DNA from: Acinetobacter seifertii
Lineage (GTDB): Bacteria > Pseudomonadota > Gammaproteobacteria > Pseudomonadales > Moraxellaceae
NCBI RefSeq assembly: GCF_000368065.1
Contig: NZ_KB851200.1
Location: 62,001 to 126,000 of the forward strand
Reading direction: 5' to 3'
DNA: 64,000 bases
The position numbers were made by a program, and so were the translations under genes. A model generated the notes under the pieces. That model saw only the letters and a program-made list of their open reading frames with translations, made no database searches and had not been told where the DNA came from. Shown piece after piece: positions 35,327 to 45,543 of this stretch (position 1 is its first letter; every line of letters starts with the position of its first letter).

Positions 35327-37145
35327 AAATATTGCACTTGTTGGTAATCCTAATTGCGGTAAAACATCACTTTTTAACACCCTCACAGGGACTCGTCAAA
35401 AAGTTGCAAATTATGCTGGGGTAACGGTAGAACGGAAAGAGGGATTTTTTAAACTGCCATCTGGTGATACCGTTCGAGTATTGGATTTGCCTGGGACTTA
35501 TAGTTTAAAACCGAGCAGTTTAGATGAGGAGGTAACTAGAGCAGTATGCTTTGGTGAATTAAAAGGCGAAGTTATACCTGATATTTTTGTATGTGTTGTC
35601 GATGCTACGAATCTTCATCTTCATTTAAGTCTTGTACTTGAAGTCAGGGCTTTAAACAGACCAATGTTACTTGTTCTTAACATGATGGATGAGGTTAGAA
35701 AGCGTGGGATTTCAATTGATACAACGAAGCTATCTCAGCTTTTAGGTATTCCTGTTGTTGAGTCAGTAGCTGTAAAAACAAAAGGCATTCAGGGGCTATT
35801 GACCCAATTGGATCAAAAGAATTTGTTTGTTGCCCCTTATCATTCTGATCTGAGTCACTTTGACCAAATCAAATATATTACAAAACAAGTCATCTTGAAA
35901 AATGATAATGGTGATAAACGAACGGCTTTCTTGGACAAAATATTCTTACATCCAGTTTTTGGATTATTAATATTGACCTTTACCATGTTTGTAATGTTTC
36001 AGGCTGTCTTTATTTGGGCTCAACCGTTAATTTCCTTTGTTGAGGATTCGATTTCATGGTTTGGTGGGGCGATAGGACCTCTGATTACTCATCCACTTTT
36101 AAGAAGTTTGGTCGTTGATGGTGTAATTGCAGGTGCTGGTAGTGTACTCGCGTACATGCCTCAAATTCTGATCTTATTTTTCTTTATTTTAATTTTAGAA
36201 GAATCGGGATACTTACCTAGAGCTGCTTTTTTGTTAGATAAGCTGATGTCTAAAGCTGGTTTAAGTGGGCGTTCATTTATTCCACTACTTTCGAGCTTTG
36301 CTTGTGCAATTCCCGGAGTCATGGCGACTAGAAGTATTAGCTCTGAAAGAGATCGTTTAGCAACGATTATGATTGCACCTTTAATGACGTGTTCTGCACG
36401 ACTACCTGTATATGCTTTGCTGATCGCTGCATTCATTCCAAACAAGTTGGTTTATGGTTGGCTCAGTTTACAAGGTCTAGTTCTGTTCGGGCTTTACATG
36501 TCAGGAATCGTATCCGCTTTATTGGTTTCTTTATTCCTGAAATTAGTCAGAAAAGATAAAACTGAAAGTATTTTCATTTTTGAATTACCTACATACCGTA
36601 TTCCAGATGTTCGAAATGTAGCTTTGGGGCTTTATGATAGAGCAACTATATTCTTAAAAAGAGTTGGTGGAATTATTGTCGCACTTTCTATTTTATTATG
36701 GTTCTTGGTAACGTTCCCTTTACCACCTGATAATCCAACAATGCCACCAATCAATTATAGTATTGCTGGACAGTTAGGGCATCTAATCCATCCAATATTT
36801 GCTCCGATTGGATTTACTTGGGAAATTTGTATTGCTTTGATTCCTGCAATGGCAGCTCGTGAAGTGATTATTGCTGCGTTAGGGGTGATCTATGCAATGT
36901 CTGGTGATGAAGATGCAGTTACCCAGACTTTATTATCTCAAATATCTGGTCCGGATGGATGGGGGCTAGCGACAGGTATGTCATTGTTAGTTTGGTTTAT
37001 CTTTGCCCCGCATTGTTTAGCAACACTAGCGACCATTCGAAGAGAAACAGGGAGTTGGAAACAACCAGTCGTAATGGCTGTATATCTCTTTTCATTGGCT
37101 TATTTATTTTCCTTTATAACTTATCAAGTTATAAGTCGGTTTTAA
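35316..37145 (+). CDS. feoB: FeoB-type metal transporter (short form)
   Basis: A 609-aa GTPase-permease. The G domain has GNPNCGKTSLF (residues 10-20), DLPGTYSLKP and NMMDE. The membrane part keeps both Gate motifs with Cys (SFACAIPGVMATR and MTCSARLPVY). It is shorter than E. coli FeoB (about 770 aa) and similar to compact FeoB forms. It is co-transcribed with a CDF exporter under a Cd/Pb-type regulator, not near iron genes, so import of another divalent metal or iron repletion under metal stress are both possible. Confidence 0.88.
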   Translation: MDTKNIALVGNPNCGKTSLFNTLTGTRQKVANYAGVTVERKEGFFKLPSGDTVRVLDLPGTYSLKPSSLDEEVTRAVCFGELKGEVIPDIFVCVVDATNLHLHLSLVLEVRALNRPMLLVLNMMDEVRKRGISIDTTKLSQLLGIPVVESVAVKTKGIQGLLTQLDQKNLFVAPYHSDLSHFDQIKYITKQVILKNDNGDKRTAFLDKIFLHPVFGLLILTFTMFVMFQAVFIWAQPLISFVEDSISWFGGAIGPLITHPLLRSLVVDGVIAGAGSVLAYMPQILILFFFILILEESGYLPRAAFLLDKLMSKAGLSGRSFIPLLSSFACAIPGVMATRSISSERDRLATIMIAPLMTCSARLPVYALLIAAFIPNKLVYGWLSLQGLVLFGLYMSGIVSALLVSLFLKLVRKDKTESIFIFELPTYRIPDVRNVALGLYDRATIFLKRVGGIIVALSILLWFLVTFPLPPDNPTMPPINYSIAGQLGHLIHPIFAPIGFTWEICIALIPAMAAREVIIAALGVIYAMSGDEDAVTQTLLSQISGPDGWGLATGMSLLVWFIFAPHCLATLATIRRETGSWKQPVVMAVYLFSLAYLFSFITYQVISRF

Positions 37146-37153
37146 TTTAGAAG

Positions 37154-37186
37154 GCGGTTGTTGATATAAACCAACAACCGCTGTTT
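37154..37186 (+). terminator. Terminator after feoB
   Basis: GCGGTTGTTG and CAACAACCGC are 10-bp perfect arms followed by TGTTT, nine bases past the feoB stop codon. Confidence 0.75.
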
Positions 37187-37270
37187 AATGAATTAGTTTA
37201 ATTAATTATAGGATTGTTATTTACAGGATAATCTGTAAAACTAAAAAGGTTAAATTTTGGTCTTGATGTT

Positions 37271-37675
37271 ATGCACTTGTTAAGGACATGCTTATCGCTG
37301 TTTTTATCTTTTGCTATCCTAATTGTAGGATCGGCAGCAGCTGCTGCATCTGTACATAGCCCATGTTTAATGTCATCTCAAGATACACAATCCATGCAAA
37401 TGATGAATTCTGAAGATCATGAAAAAGCAAGTGCTATGCACATGGATTGTATGAAAGCTGAGGTAAAGATTAAGAAGCAATTACATGATCCATCATGTAT
37501 GTCTAAGCAAGATTGTATTATGTCATTTTCTAAAATTGCATATACATCTACAGCGCTGGATGTTTTGCAGTCGATGATTTTTTTACCTGCGGAACAGTCT
37601 ACTTTTTCTCCATTAAATCAAAATTTCATCTCATCTGATCTTTCCAATTTATGGAAACCCCCACGCTTTAACTAA
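37271..37675 (+). CDS. Met/Cys-rich exported protein ahead of cus operon
   Basis: A 134-aa protein with a signal peptide (cleavage near residue 27, AAAAAS). The mature part is rich in Met, His and Cys (SMQMMNSEDHEKASAMHMDCMK, SCMSKQDCIM), and it ends LSNLWKPPRFN. Small proteins with this shape precede RND metal-efflux operons. The Met/Cys content suggests periplasmic Cu/Ag binding. It is 80 bp upstream of cusC on the same strand. No named family was recognised with confidence. Confidence 0.65.
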   Translation: MHLLRTCLSLFLSFAILIVGSAAAAASVHSPCLMSSQDTQSMQMMNSEDHEKASAMHMDCMKAEVKIKKQLHDPSCMSKQDCIMSFSKIAYTSTALDVLQSMIFLPAEQSTFSPLNQNFISSDLSNLWKPPRFN

Positions 37676-37755
37676 TTTGATGATTCTTCATCATTCATAG
37701 AGTTTTCTATGGGTGTTCTGCACGTGCGCGTGTACATCATTTTAGAGCTAAAAAT

Positions 37756-39060
37756 ATGAACTTTAATAAAGGAAAGCTGTCCCTAAAATGGGGTGGATGC
37801 TCGATTGCGACGATCTGTTTTTTCTTGAGTTATGGACATGCTTATGCCCAGCCACTGACTTTGGATACAGCATTGAAGCTTGCTGAGCGATATGCGCCTG
37901 CTCTAAGAGCTAATAGTGCTCAGATTGAAGGTGCTGAGAATATAGTTTCAGCTTCAGGTATTTTGCCCAATCCTAAACTATTTGTGGGTCTCGATAATTA
38001 CCCTGTATCAGGTGATGCTGCATGGTCTGTCACACAAGAGGGGATGACGATGCAAAAGATTGGCATCATGCAAGATTTTCCAAATCGTGCCAAAAGATTA
38101 GCTGAAGTTGAATTAGCAAAAGCTGAATTGGGTTCAGCAAATGCTCAAACAGAAATTCTGCGAATTGAGTTACGTCAAAAAGTAGCATCGGCATGGCTTA
38201 AACGTTTTTATCTTGAGCGTAAACTGGCGTTATATGATGACCTTCTTTCAGAAAATGGATTGCTATCCCAGATTACACAAACACAGGTTGCGTCTGGTCG
38301 AACCATGGTTGCTAATACAATTTCCCCTAGGCTGGACAAAACTATTTTGCTTGATCAAAAAGATGATTTGCTTCGAGATATAAATAAGGCAAAACTAGAA
38401 TTACACCGATTAATCAGTGAGGATTCTAGTGGTACAACTGAAATAGAAAGTTTGCCTACCCAAGAACCTATAATTAATTTTGATACATCACGTTTATATC
38501 ATCATCTGCATCAACACCCTGAACTAAAAGCATTCCAAGCAGAAAAGCAAACTGTTGAAGCAAAGCTTAAGCAAGCCCAAGCCCTTCAAAAACCAGATTG
38601 GGGTATTGAGCTTGCCTATCAGCATCGTGCTCCTGAATTTGGAGATATGATTGGTGTACAACTGACAACAGAACTACCAATATTTTCAAAAAAACGTAGT
38701 GGTCCGCTCATTCAGGCAGCATTAGCTGAACAAAATCGGATTACAGCAGATCAGGAGATAAAATACCGCGACCATCTCACCATGTTAGATGAGGGGCTAT
38801 CGGATTTAAAAGCTCTTGAAAGACAAATCCAACGTACCGTTCAAAGTACACTTCCTTTGGCTAAAGAAAAAGTAACTTTACAGTTAGCAAGTTATCAGGC
38901 TGGTAAAGCCAATTTGTCAGATGTCATTGAGACACGACAAGCATTACTAAATCAGCGATTACGTCTCATCGATTTACAACAACAGCAAGCAATTATCAAA
39001 GCCCAGCTCTATTTTTCTTTTGTAGAACCCACCTTAAACCATGCTGAGGAGTCAAGATAA
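37756..39060 (+). CDS. cusC: CusC-type outer-membrane efflux protein
   Basis: A 434-aa TolC-family channel with signal peptide (…GHAYAQ). It has LDTALKLAERYAPALRANSAQIEGAE at the mature N-terminus, NPKLFVGLDNYPV, and the repeat motif LASYQAGKANLSDVIETRQALLNQR near the C-terminus. It is the exit duct for the Cu/Ag pump. Its stop codon overlaps the cusB start (TAATG), so the genes are translationally coupled. Confidence 0.88.
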   Translation: MNFNKGKLSLKWGGCSIATICFFLSYGHAYAQPLTLDTALKLAERYAPALRANSAQIEGAENIVSASGILPNPKLFVGLDNYPVSGDAAWSVTQEGMTMQKIGIMQDFPNRAKRLAEVELAKAELGSANAQTEILRIELRQKVASAWLKRFYLERKLALYDDLLSENGLLSQITQTQVASGRTMVANTISPRLDKTILLDQKDDLLRDINKAKLELHRLISEDSSGTTEIESLPTQEPIINFDTSRLYHHLHQHPELKAFQAEKQTVEAKLKQAQALQKPDWGIELAYQHRAPEFGDMIGVQLTTELPIFSKKRSGPLIQAALAEQNRITADQEIKYRDHLTMLDEGLSDLKALERQIQRTVQSTLPLAKEKVTLQLASYQAGKANLSDVIETRQALLNQRLRLIDLQQQQAIIKAQLYFSFVEPTLNHAEESR

Positions 39061-40550
39061 TGTTAAAAAATAAATTGGCATTTGTAATTGCTGGCTTGAT
39101 TGTGGGCAGCTTGGGAGTCGGTAGTGGGATTGGATATTGGTATGCGCATCAAAATGATGAAAAGCAAACTGTAAGTGATCAGGCAACTGCTAAAGTGTTG
39201 TACTGGTACGATCCAATGAAACCAGAACAGCATTTTGATAAGCCAGGGAAATCCCCTTTTATGGATATGCAGTTAGTCCCTAAGTATGCGGATGAAAGTA
39301 CTTCTGGAATAACTGAAAGTGCAGGAGTAAAGATTGATCCAGCTCTTCAACAAAATCTAGCCATTCGTTATGCCACAGTCGAACAGGCTGTAATGGGCAA
39401 TACCTTGTTAACCAATGGCATATTACAAGCGAATGAACGACAGGTAGCAATTCTGCAAACACGAGCAAGTGGTTTTGTTCAGCGTGTTTATGGCCATGCA
39501 GTCGGGGATATAGTGACTCAAGGGAGTCCGATTGCTGATATTTCAATCCCTGAGTGGACTGGGGAACAGACTGAGTTTTTGGCAGTACTTAAAATAGGAG
39601 ACCGTTCTCTTATTCAAGCAAGTCGACAACGCCTACAGCTTCTGGGAATCCCACCAAATGTGATCCATCAAGTCGAACGGACACATCAAGTACAGTCTAA
39701 TATGACTTTGAGTGCTCCTTTGAGTGGATTCATTGACTCACTAGAAGTTCGTAGTGGAATGGCTTTAGCTATGGGGCAAACACTTGCCACCATTAAAGGC
39801 GTGAATCCAATTTGGTTAGAAGCAGCAGTGCCTGAAACGCAAATTGCTGGGATAAAGCGAGGAGATAAAATCGAAGCAACTTTTGCTGCGTACCCTCAAA
39901 AAGTGTCTGGCAAAGTCATTGATATTTTACCGACATTAGATACTACAAGCAGAACCATAAAAGTTCGTATTGAGTTACCCAATAGAGAGGGGCAACTCAA
40001 GCCCGGAATGTTTGCTTCTGTCAAATTTTCCAACAATCCTCAAAGCAGTTTAGTTGTGCCAGAGCAAGCTGTTATACGTACAGGTACTCGTAATATTATT
40101 ATTGTCGCACATGAAAAAGGGCGTTTCGAACCTGTTGTTGTACAGTTAGGACAGAGTGACGGAAATAAAATAGCAATTCTACAGGGTTTGAACGCTGGTC
40201 AGAAAATCGTGATTTCGGGACAATTCCTAATTGATTCTGAGGCCAATTTACAGGGTGTACTGGATAAGCTGAACACTGGACAATCGATTACATCATCTCA
40301 AGTGACTAAGGCATCAATATACCAAGGCATTGGTAAAGTGGAAAAAGTTACAGCTCAAGACATTACCATTTCACATCATGCAATTGCTGAATTGGGGTGG
40401 GGGGCTATGACCATGAGCTTTAAACAACCAGTACAACCATTTACCCAAATTCAGCAAGGCGAGCAGGTCAGTTTTCGTTTTACACGTGTTGGGGATGCTT
40501 ATGTTATTTCTGACATTTCCAAGATGTCTATGACATCTATGCAGAACTAA
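39060..40550 (+). CDS. cusB: CusB-type adaptor with fused C-terminal CusF domain
   Basis: A 496-aa membrane fusion protein. One anchor helix is followed by a heavy-metal-binding domain ([20 protein letters not shown], with [10 protein letters not shown]), then the adaptor body ([36 protein letters not shown]). The last 75 residues add a CusF fold: [20 protein letters not shown], with His, Trp and the two Met that bind Cu(I)/Ag(I). The pump thus carries its own metallochaperone, and a separate cusF follows as well. Confidence 0.9.
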   Translation: MLKNKLAFVIAGLIVGSLGVGSGIGYWYAHQNDEKQTVSDQATAKVLYWYDPMKPEQHFDKPGKSPFMDMQLVPKYADESTSGITESAGVKIDPALQQNLAIRYATVEQAVMGNTLLTNGILQANERQVAILQTRASGFVQRVYGHAVGDIVTQGSPIADISIPEWTGEQTEFLAVLKIGDRSLIQASRQRLQLLGIPPNVIHQVERTHQVQSNMTLSAPLSGFIDSLEVRSGMALAMGQTLATIKGVNPIWLEAAVPETQIAGIKRGDKIEATFAAYPQKVSGKVIDILPTLDTTSRTIKVRIELPNREGQLKPGMFASVKFSNNPQSSLVVPEQAVIRTGTRNIIIVAHEKGRFEPVVVQLGQSDGNKIAILQGLNAGQKIVISGQFLIDSEANLQGVLDKLNTGQSITSSQVTKASIYQGIGKVEKVTAQDITISHHAIAELGWGAMTMSFKQPVQPFTQIQQGEQVSFRFTRVGDAYVISDISKMSMTSMQN

Positions 40551-40564
40551 ACGGGAGAACCATT

Positions 40565-43500
40565 ATGATCGCCCGTATTATTCGTTTTTCAATTACAAAT
40601 CGAGTATTTGTCTTATTAGCTGCTGTAGTTCTTGCCGTTTGGGGAACTTGGGCTGTCAAGAATACTCCGGTTGATGCTTTGCCAGATCTGTCTGATGTAC
40701 AAGTGATTGTGCGAACTAATTTTCCCGGTCAAGCACCACAAATTGTTGAAAATCAGGTGACTTATCCTTTAACAACGACCATGTTATCAGTACCCGGTGT
40801 TAAAGCTGTTCGGGGCTATTCTTTTTTTGGTGATTCGTTTGTTTATGTCATTTTTGATGAACATACTGATCTTTATTGGGCACGTTCTCGTGTATTGGAA
40901 TATCTCAATCAAATACAAGAAAGAATGCCTGCAAATGCAAAATCTTCATTAGGACCAGATGCTACAGGTGTTGGTTGGATCTACGAATATGCTTTGGTTG
41001 ATCCAACAGGGCAACATGATCTCTCACAACTGCGAAGCATACAAGATTGGTTTTTGAAGTATGAACTGAAGACAGTACCAAATGTGGCTGAGGTCGCCAC
41101 AATTGGGGGGATGGTTAAACAATATCAAGTTGTTTTAGACCCAACCAAAATGGCAGCATTCGGTATAACTCAGCGAAGCATAATTGAAGCAATTCAAAAG
41201 GCAAATCAGGAAACTGGCGGTTCAGTCCTAGAAATGGCTGAAACTGAATATATGGTGAGAGCTTCAGGTTATTTAAAAACATTAGAAGATTTTCGGCAGA
41301 TTCCGTTACGTACAAACGATTTAGGTGTTCCAATCACTCTTGGAGATGTTGCAACGATTCAACTCGGTCCTGAAATGCGTCGTGGAATTACTGAACTCAA
41401 TGGACAAGGGGAAACTGTTGGAGGTGTTGTGATTTTACGTGCTGGTAAAAATGCACGTGAAACCATTACTGCTGTAAAAGAAAAACTTGCTGAATTACAA
41501 CAAAGTCTACCGAAAGGTGTACAAGTTGTTTCTGTGTATGACCGCAGTCAATTGATTGATCGGGCGGTAGAGAATCTCAGCCATAAATTAATTGAAGAGT
41601 TTATTGTAGTGGCTTTGGTTTGTGGGCTATTCCTCTGGCATTTACGTTCAGCAATGGTTGCGATTGTTTCTTTGCCTTTGGGAATCTTGTCAGCCTTTTT
41701 ATTGATGTATTATCAGGGACTAAATGCCAATATCATGTCATTGGGTGGGATTGCAATCGCGATTGGTGCTATGGTTGATGCATCTGTGGTTATGGTCGAA
41801 AATGCACATAAGCATATCGAAGCTTGGCAACATGAACATCCTGATCGAGTTTTAGAAATACAAGAGCGTTGGGACATCATTACACGTTCTGCCAGTGAGG
41901 TTGGGCCTGCTTTATTTTTCTGTTTACTCATCATTACTTTATCCTTTATTCCCATTTTTACTTTGCAAGCACAAGAAGGACGATTGTTCTCTCCATTGGC
42001 ATTTACTAAAACTTATGCCATGGCTGCTGCTGCGGGGCTATCTATTACATTGATTCCAGTTTTGATGGGATACTGGATTCGCGGGAAGTTACCATCTGAA
42101 CAACGGAATCCATTAAACCGTTTTCTCATCAAAATATACCGTCCTATGTTAGATAAAGTCTTAGCTTATCCAAAGACAACGTTATTAGGTGCGTTACTCA
42201 TTTTTCTTATCAGTCTTTTTCCTTTAACGCAATTAGGTGGAGAGTTCCTGCCTAATATGGATGAAGGTGATTTACTGTATATGCCTTCAGCTTTACCGGG
42301 ATTGTCCGCAGCAAAAGCTTCTGAATTACTTCAACAGACTGATCGAATGATTAAAACTGTTCCAGAGGTTGCCACTGTATTTGGTAAAGCTGGGCGAGCA
42401 GAGTCGGCTACAGATCCTGCACCTTTAGAAATGTTTGAAACCACGATTCAGTTTAAACCACGATCTGAATGGCGTTCAGGTATGACACCAGATAAGTTGA
42501 TAAAAGAACTGGATAAAGCTGTTCAAGTACCGGGTTTAACAAATATCTGGGTGCCGCCTATTCGTAACAGAATTGATATGTTGGCGACCGGGGTTAAAAG
42601 CCCAATCGGGATCAAGATTTCAGCAAATGATTTGCAAGATATTGATCGGGTAGCACAACAAATTGAACAGGTTGCCAAAAAAGTGCCCGGTGTTAGCTCA
42701 GCTTTAGCTGAACGACTCACTGGTGGGCGATATGTTGATATCGATATTAATCGAATGGAAGCTGCACGCTATGGTCTCAATATCACCGATGTACAGCAAA
42801 TTGTGTCATCAGCAATTGGTGGGGAAAATATTGGTGAAACTGTTGAAGGGTTAGCAAGGTATCCTATTAATGTACGTTATCCGCGAGAAATTCGAGATTC
42901 ACTTGAGGCATTAAGAAATTTACCAATTCTGACTGAATCAGGTCAGCAAATTGTTTTGAGTAGTGTTGCCAACATTCAAATCACAGATGGTCCTCCGATG
43001 TTAAAAAGTGAGAATGCTCGTCCAAGTGGTTGGGTCTATGTTGATGTACAAGGACGTGATTTAGCCTCCGTTGTTCGGGATTTGAAACAGTCTATTGACC
43101 AACAAGTGAAACGCTCTGCGGGTATGAGTATTAGTTATTCAGGTCAATTTGAATTTATGGAAAGAGCAAATGCTCGCCTAAAGGTAGTAATACCAATCAC
43201 TTTGATGATCATTTTTCTATTGCTGTATCTGATTTTTAGACAAGTACAAGATGCTGCTCTGATTATGCTGACTCTACCATTCGCTTTAATTGGTGGTATT
43301 TGGGCAATGTATTTCAGTGGTTATAATTTCTCAATTGCCATTGCAGTAGGCTTTATTGCACTTGCCGGTGTTGCCGCAGAGTTTGGAGTGGTCATGTTGT
43401 TTTATTTAAAGCAGGCGATAGAACATGCTCAACAAAATTTATCATCTTTAACTGAGCAGCAACTCAATGATGCCCTTCGTACAGGGGCAGTACTACGGGT

Positions 43501-43699
43501 TCGCCCTAAAGCGATGACTGTAGCTGTCATTCTGGCGGGTTTGATTCCTATCCTTTTAGGAACTGGAACGGGCTCTGAATTGATGAGTCGTATTGCTTTA
43601 CCTATGGTTGGGGGCATGATTTCAGCTCCACTTTTATCAATGTTTGTTATTCCCGCTGCATATCAGCTTTTAATCAAAAGAAAACTATCAAAATCTTGA
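40565..43699 (+). CDS. cusA: CusA-type RND Cu/Ag transporter (HME4 class)
   Basis: A 1044-aa full-length RND permease. Helix 4 carries [20 protein letters not shown], the copper/silver class signature. The three Met of the CusA metal site are all present in context: [14 protein letters not shown] (about 571), [14 protein letters not shown] (about 622) and [16 protein letters not shown] (about 671). It exports Cu(I) and Ag(I) from periplasm or cytosol through CusC. It is 14 bp after cusB. Confidence 0.94.
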   Translation: MIARIIRFSITNRVFVLLAAVVLAVWGTWAVKNTPVDALPDLSDVQVIVRTNFPGQAPQIVENQVTYPLTTTMLSVPGVKAVRGYSFFGDSFVYVIFDEHTDLYWARSRVLEYLNQIQERMPANAKSSLGPDATGVGWIYEYALVDPTGQHDLSQLRSIQDWFLKYELKTVPNVAEVATIGGMVKQYQVVLDPTKMAAFGITQRSIIEAIQKANQETGGSVLEMAETEYMVRASGYLKTLEDFRQIPLRTNDLGVPITLGDVATIQLGPEMRRGITELNGQGETVGGVVILRAGKNARETITAVKEKLAELQQSLPKGVQVVSVYDRSQLIDRAVENLSHKLIEEFIVVALVCGLFLWHLRSAMVAIVSLPLGILSAFLLMYYQGLNANIMSLGGIAIAIGAMVDASVVMVENAHKHIEAWQHEHPDRVLEIQERWDIITRSASEVGPALFFCLLIITLSFIPIFTLQAQEGRLFSPLAFTKTYAMAAAAGLSITLIPVLMGYWIRGKLPSEQRNPLNRFLIKIYRPMLDKVLAYPKTTLLGALLIFLISLFPLTQLGGEFLPNMDEGDLLYMPSALPGLSAAKASELLQQTDRMIKTVPEVATVFGKAGRAESATDPAPLEMFETTIQFKPRSEWRSGMTPDKLIKELDKAVQVPGLTNIWVPPIRNRIDMLATGVKSPIGIKISANDLQDIDRVAQQIEQVAKKVPGVSSALAERLTGGRYVDIDINRMEAARYGLNITDVQQIVSSAIGGENIGETVEGLARYPINVRYPREIRDSLEALRNLPILTESGQQIVLSSVANIQITDGPPMLKSENARPSGWVYVDVQGRDLASVVRDLKQSIDQQVKRSAGMSISYSGQFEFMERANARLKVVIPITLMIIFLLLYLIFRQVQDAALIMLTLPFALIGGIWAMYFSGYNFSIAIAVGFIALAGVAAEFGVVMLFYLKQAIEHAQQNLSSLTEQQLNDALRTGAVLRVRPKAMTVAVILAGLIPILLGTGTGSELMSRIALPMVGGMISAPLLSMFVIPAAYQLLIKRKLSKS

Positions 43700-43706
43700 T
43701 AGTTTT
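43681..43706 (+). terminator. Hairpin overlapping the cusA stop
   Basis: AAAACTATCA and TGATAGTTTT are 10-bp perfect arms spanning the end of cusA; it may reduce transcription into cusF. Confidence 0.6.
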
Positions 43707-43732
43707 CTTATTTCGTTCAAAGAGGTTTTATT

Positions 43733-44095
43733 ATGTTTAAATTTATTAAAATTGTCGCTCTTGTTGCCACTGTTACTGCGTTAAGTGCATGTAGTAAAAA
43801 TGAGGCGTCAGAGCAAAAGAAAGCGGAAGCGCCTATGGAGCAGATGAGTAAAGAATCATCTACAGCAACGACAACTCAAGCAGTTGGAGTGATTACGGCT
43901 ATTGATACGAAAGAAAATATTTTGACACTCGATCATGAGGCAATTCCTGCGATTAAATGGCCTGCGATGACCATGGGCTTTAAAGTTGCTGATCCTGCAT
44001 TATTGAATGGGCTTGCAGTAGGGCAAAAAGTTGATTTTGAATTAAAGGCTGAGGGAGAAACATACACAGTCGTAGCTGCTAAGTTAAAAAAATAG
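43733..44095 (+). CDS. cusF: CusF-like copper-binding lipoprotein
   Basis: A 120-aa protein with a lipobox (ALSAC, Cys20) and a Lys/Glu linker, then a CusF barrel: GVITAIDTKENILTLDHEAIPAIKWPAMTMGF, where His, Trp and Met-x-Met are the Cu(I)/Ag(I) ligands of CusF. It would hand metal to CusBA in the periplasm. Unlike E. coli CusF it seems membrane-tethered by a lipid. It is the last gene of the cus cluster. Confidence 0.88.
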   Translation: MFKFIKIVALVATVTALSACSKNEASEQKKAEAPMEQMSKESSTATTTQAVGVITAIDTKENILTLDHEAIPAIKWPAMTMGFKVADPALLNGLAVGQKVDFELKAEGETYTVVAAKLKK

Positions 44096-44124
44096 GATGA
44101 TTTAGTAGATAGAATTTTGATAGT

Positions 44125-44153
44125 AATGAGGTTCTTTTCAAAAGAGCCTTATT
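44125..44153 (+). terminator. Terminator after cusF
   Basis: AATGAGGTTCTT pairs with AAGAGCCTTATT (two mismatches) around TTCA, 30 bases after the cusF stop codon. Confidence 0.7.
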
Positions 44154-44241
44154 CTCTAATAAAAAACAAAACATATGGTATTGCATATATATGGTAATTC
44201 GAATATAAAGATATTATAAATTATCAAAAGAGCTCAATTCG

Positions 44242-44676
44242 ATGACAACTTCATCAACTGTGACGATTTATCACAACCCAGCTTGTGGGACATCTCGCAA
44301 CACTTTGGCTTTGATCCGTAATACAGGGATTGAGCCAACTGTGATTGAATATCTCATTACACCACCTAGTCATGACGAATTAGTTAAATTGATTCAGGAT
44401 GCAAAATTAACAGTAAGAGAGGCCATTCGCCAGAATGTAGATCCTTATCGGGATTTAGACCTTGATCGTAGTGATTTGAGTGATGAGCAGTTACTTAGTT
44501 TTATGCTTGATCATCCAATATTGATTAATCGACCATTTGTTGTTACTGAATTAGGCACTCGCTTAAGCCGTCCTTCTGAAGTTGTCTTAGATATTCTACC
44601 ATTACCTCAGAAGGGTGCCTTTACGAAAGAGGATGGTGAAAAAGTGATTGATGAAAATGGTCAACGAGTGAATTAA
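44242..44676 (+). CDS. arsC: Glutaredoxin-type arsenate reductase ArsC
   Basis: A 144-aa protein of the E. coli R773 ArsC class. HNPACGTSRNTL places the catalytic Cys at residue 15; EAIRQNVDPY, NRPFVVTELGTRLSRPSE supply the arginines that bind arsenate. It reduces arsenate to arsenite with glutathione/glutaredoxin. It leads the arsenic operon, ahead of arsR. Confidence 0.92.
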   Translation: MTTSSTVTIYHNPACGTSRNTLALIRNTGIEPTVIEYLITPPSHDELVKLIQDAKLTVREAIRQNVDPYRDLDLDRSDLSDEQLLSFMLDHPILINRPFVVTELGTRLSRPSEVVLDILPLPQKGAFTKEDGEKVIDENGQRVN

Positions 44677-44735
44677 AAATTTTACTTTTTGTATGTGATT
44701 ATCCGCATATCCAAATAAGTGAATGGGAGTTAAGA

Positions 44736-45056
44736 ATGGACCAAGTTAATTTTTTTAAATGCTTATCAGATGAAACTCGACTAAATATCGTGACTTTAGT
44801 CGCTGAGAATAAAGAATTATGTGTTTGTGATTTGACTGAAAAGTTGCAACTGAGTCAGCCAAAGATTTCTAGGCATTTAGCGTTATTGCGTTCTTCTGGT
44901 CTCTTACAGGACAGGAGACAAAGCCAATGGGTGTATTACAGCATTAATCCGCAATTACCAATGTGGTGCCATGACGTTCTGAATCTTTTGGTAAGCAGTC
45001 AAACCATAGTAAATAAAGATTCCCAAAATATCCAAATAAATAGCTATTGTGAGTAA
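44736..45056 (+). CDS. arsR: Arsenic-sensing repressor ArsR
   Basis: A 106-aa winged-helix repressor. ELCVCDLTEKL gives the Cys29/Cys31 pair that binds As(III), and LSQPKISRHLALLRSSGLL is the DNA-recognition helix. It should repress the ars genes until arsenite appears. GGGAG precedes the ATG. It lies second in the operon, after the first arsC. Confidence 0.9.
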   Translation: MDQVNFFKCLSDETRLNIVTLVAENKELCVCDLTEKLQLSQPKISRHLALLRSSGLLQDRRQSQWVYYSINPQLPMWCHDVLNLLVSSQTIVNKDSQNIQINSYCE

Positions 45057-45062
45057 TAGAAT

Positions 45063-45536
45063 ATGAAATTTCTTTTTTTGTGTACTGGAAATAGTTGCCG
45101 TAGCATCCTCTCAGAAGTCCTTTTTAACAGTCGTGCGCCTGAAGGATGGAAAGCATACAGTGCAGGTAGTAAGCCATCAGGGCAAGTACATCCATTGACT
45201 ATAGAAACTTTAGAAAATCTTGGTCTCTCAACAGATGGTTTGTGGAGTAAAACCATTGATGACTGCGAACAATATCAACCTGACGTCGTGATTACTGTTT
45301 GCGATTCAGCAGCTCAAGAAGCGTGTCCACTTTATTTAGGTGGAGCGATTAAGGCACATTGGGGCTTGGCTGATCCTTCACATTTAGATTTGCCGAAAGA
45401 AGAAAAATTAAAAGCATTCCAAGTTACTGTTGATCATATCAACCGCCGCTTAGACGCTTTATTGGCACTAGATACAACTCATATGTCTCGCCCAGATTTG
45501 ATTGCAGCAATCAATCAAATTTCGCATATTGAATGA
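45063..45536 (+). CDS. Thioredoxin-type arsenate reductase (LMW phosphatase fold)
   Basis: A 157-aa protein of low-molecular-weight tyrosine phosphatase fold. The active site is CTGNSCR (Cys7 to Arg13). A Cys-containing region with [14 protein letters not shown] supplies the later redox cysteines, and WGLADPSH is typical of this arsenate reductase branch. It uses thioredoxin, unlike the first ArsC, and a thioredoxin reductase gene ends the operon. It is followed seven bases later by acr3. Confidence 0.88.
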   Translation: MKFLFLCTGNSCRSILSEVLFNSRAPEGWKAYSAGSKPSGQVHPLTIETLENLGLSTDGLWSKTIDDCEQYQPDVVITVCDSAAQEACPLYLGGAIKAHWGLADPSHLDLPKEEKLKAFQVTVDHINRRLDALLALDTTHMSRPDLIAAINQISHIE

Positions 45537-45543
45537 GAACATC

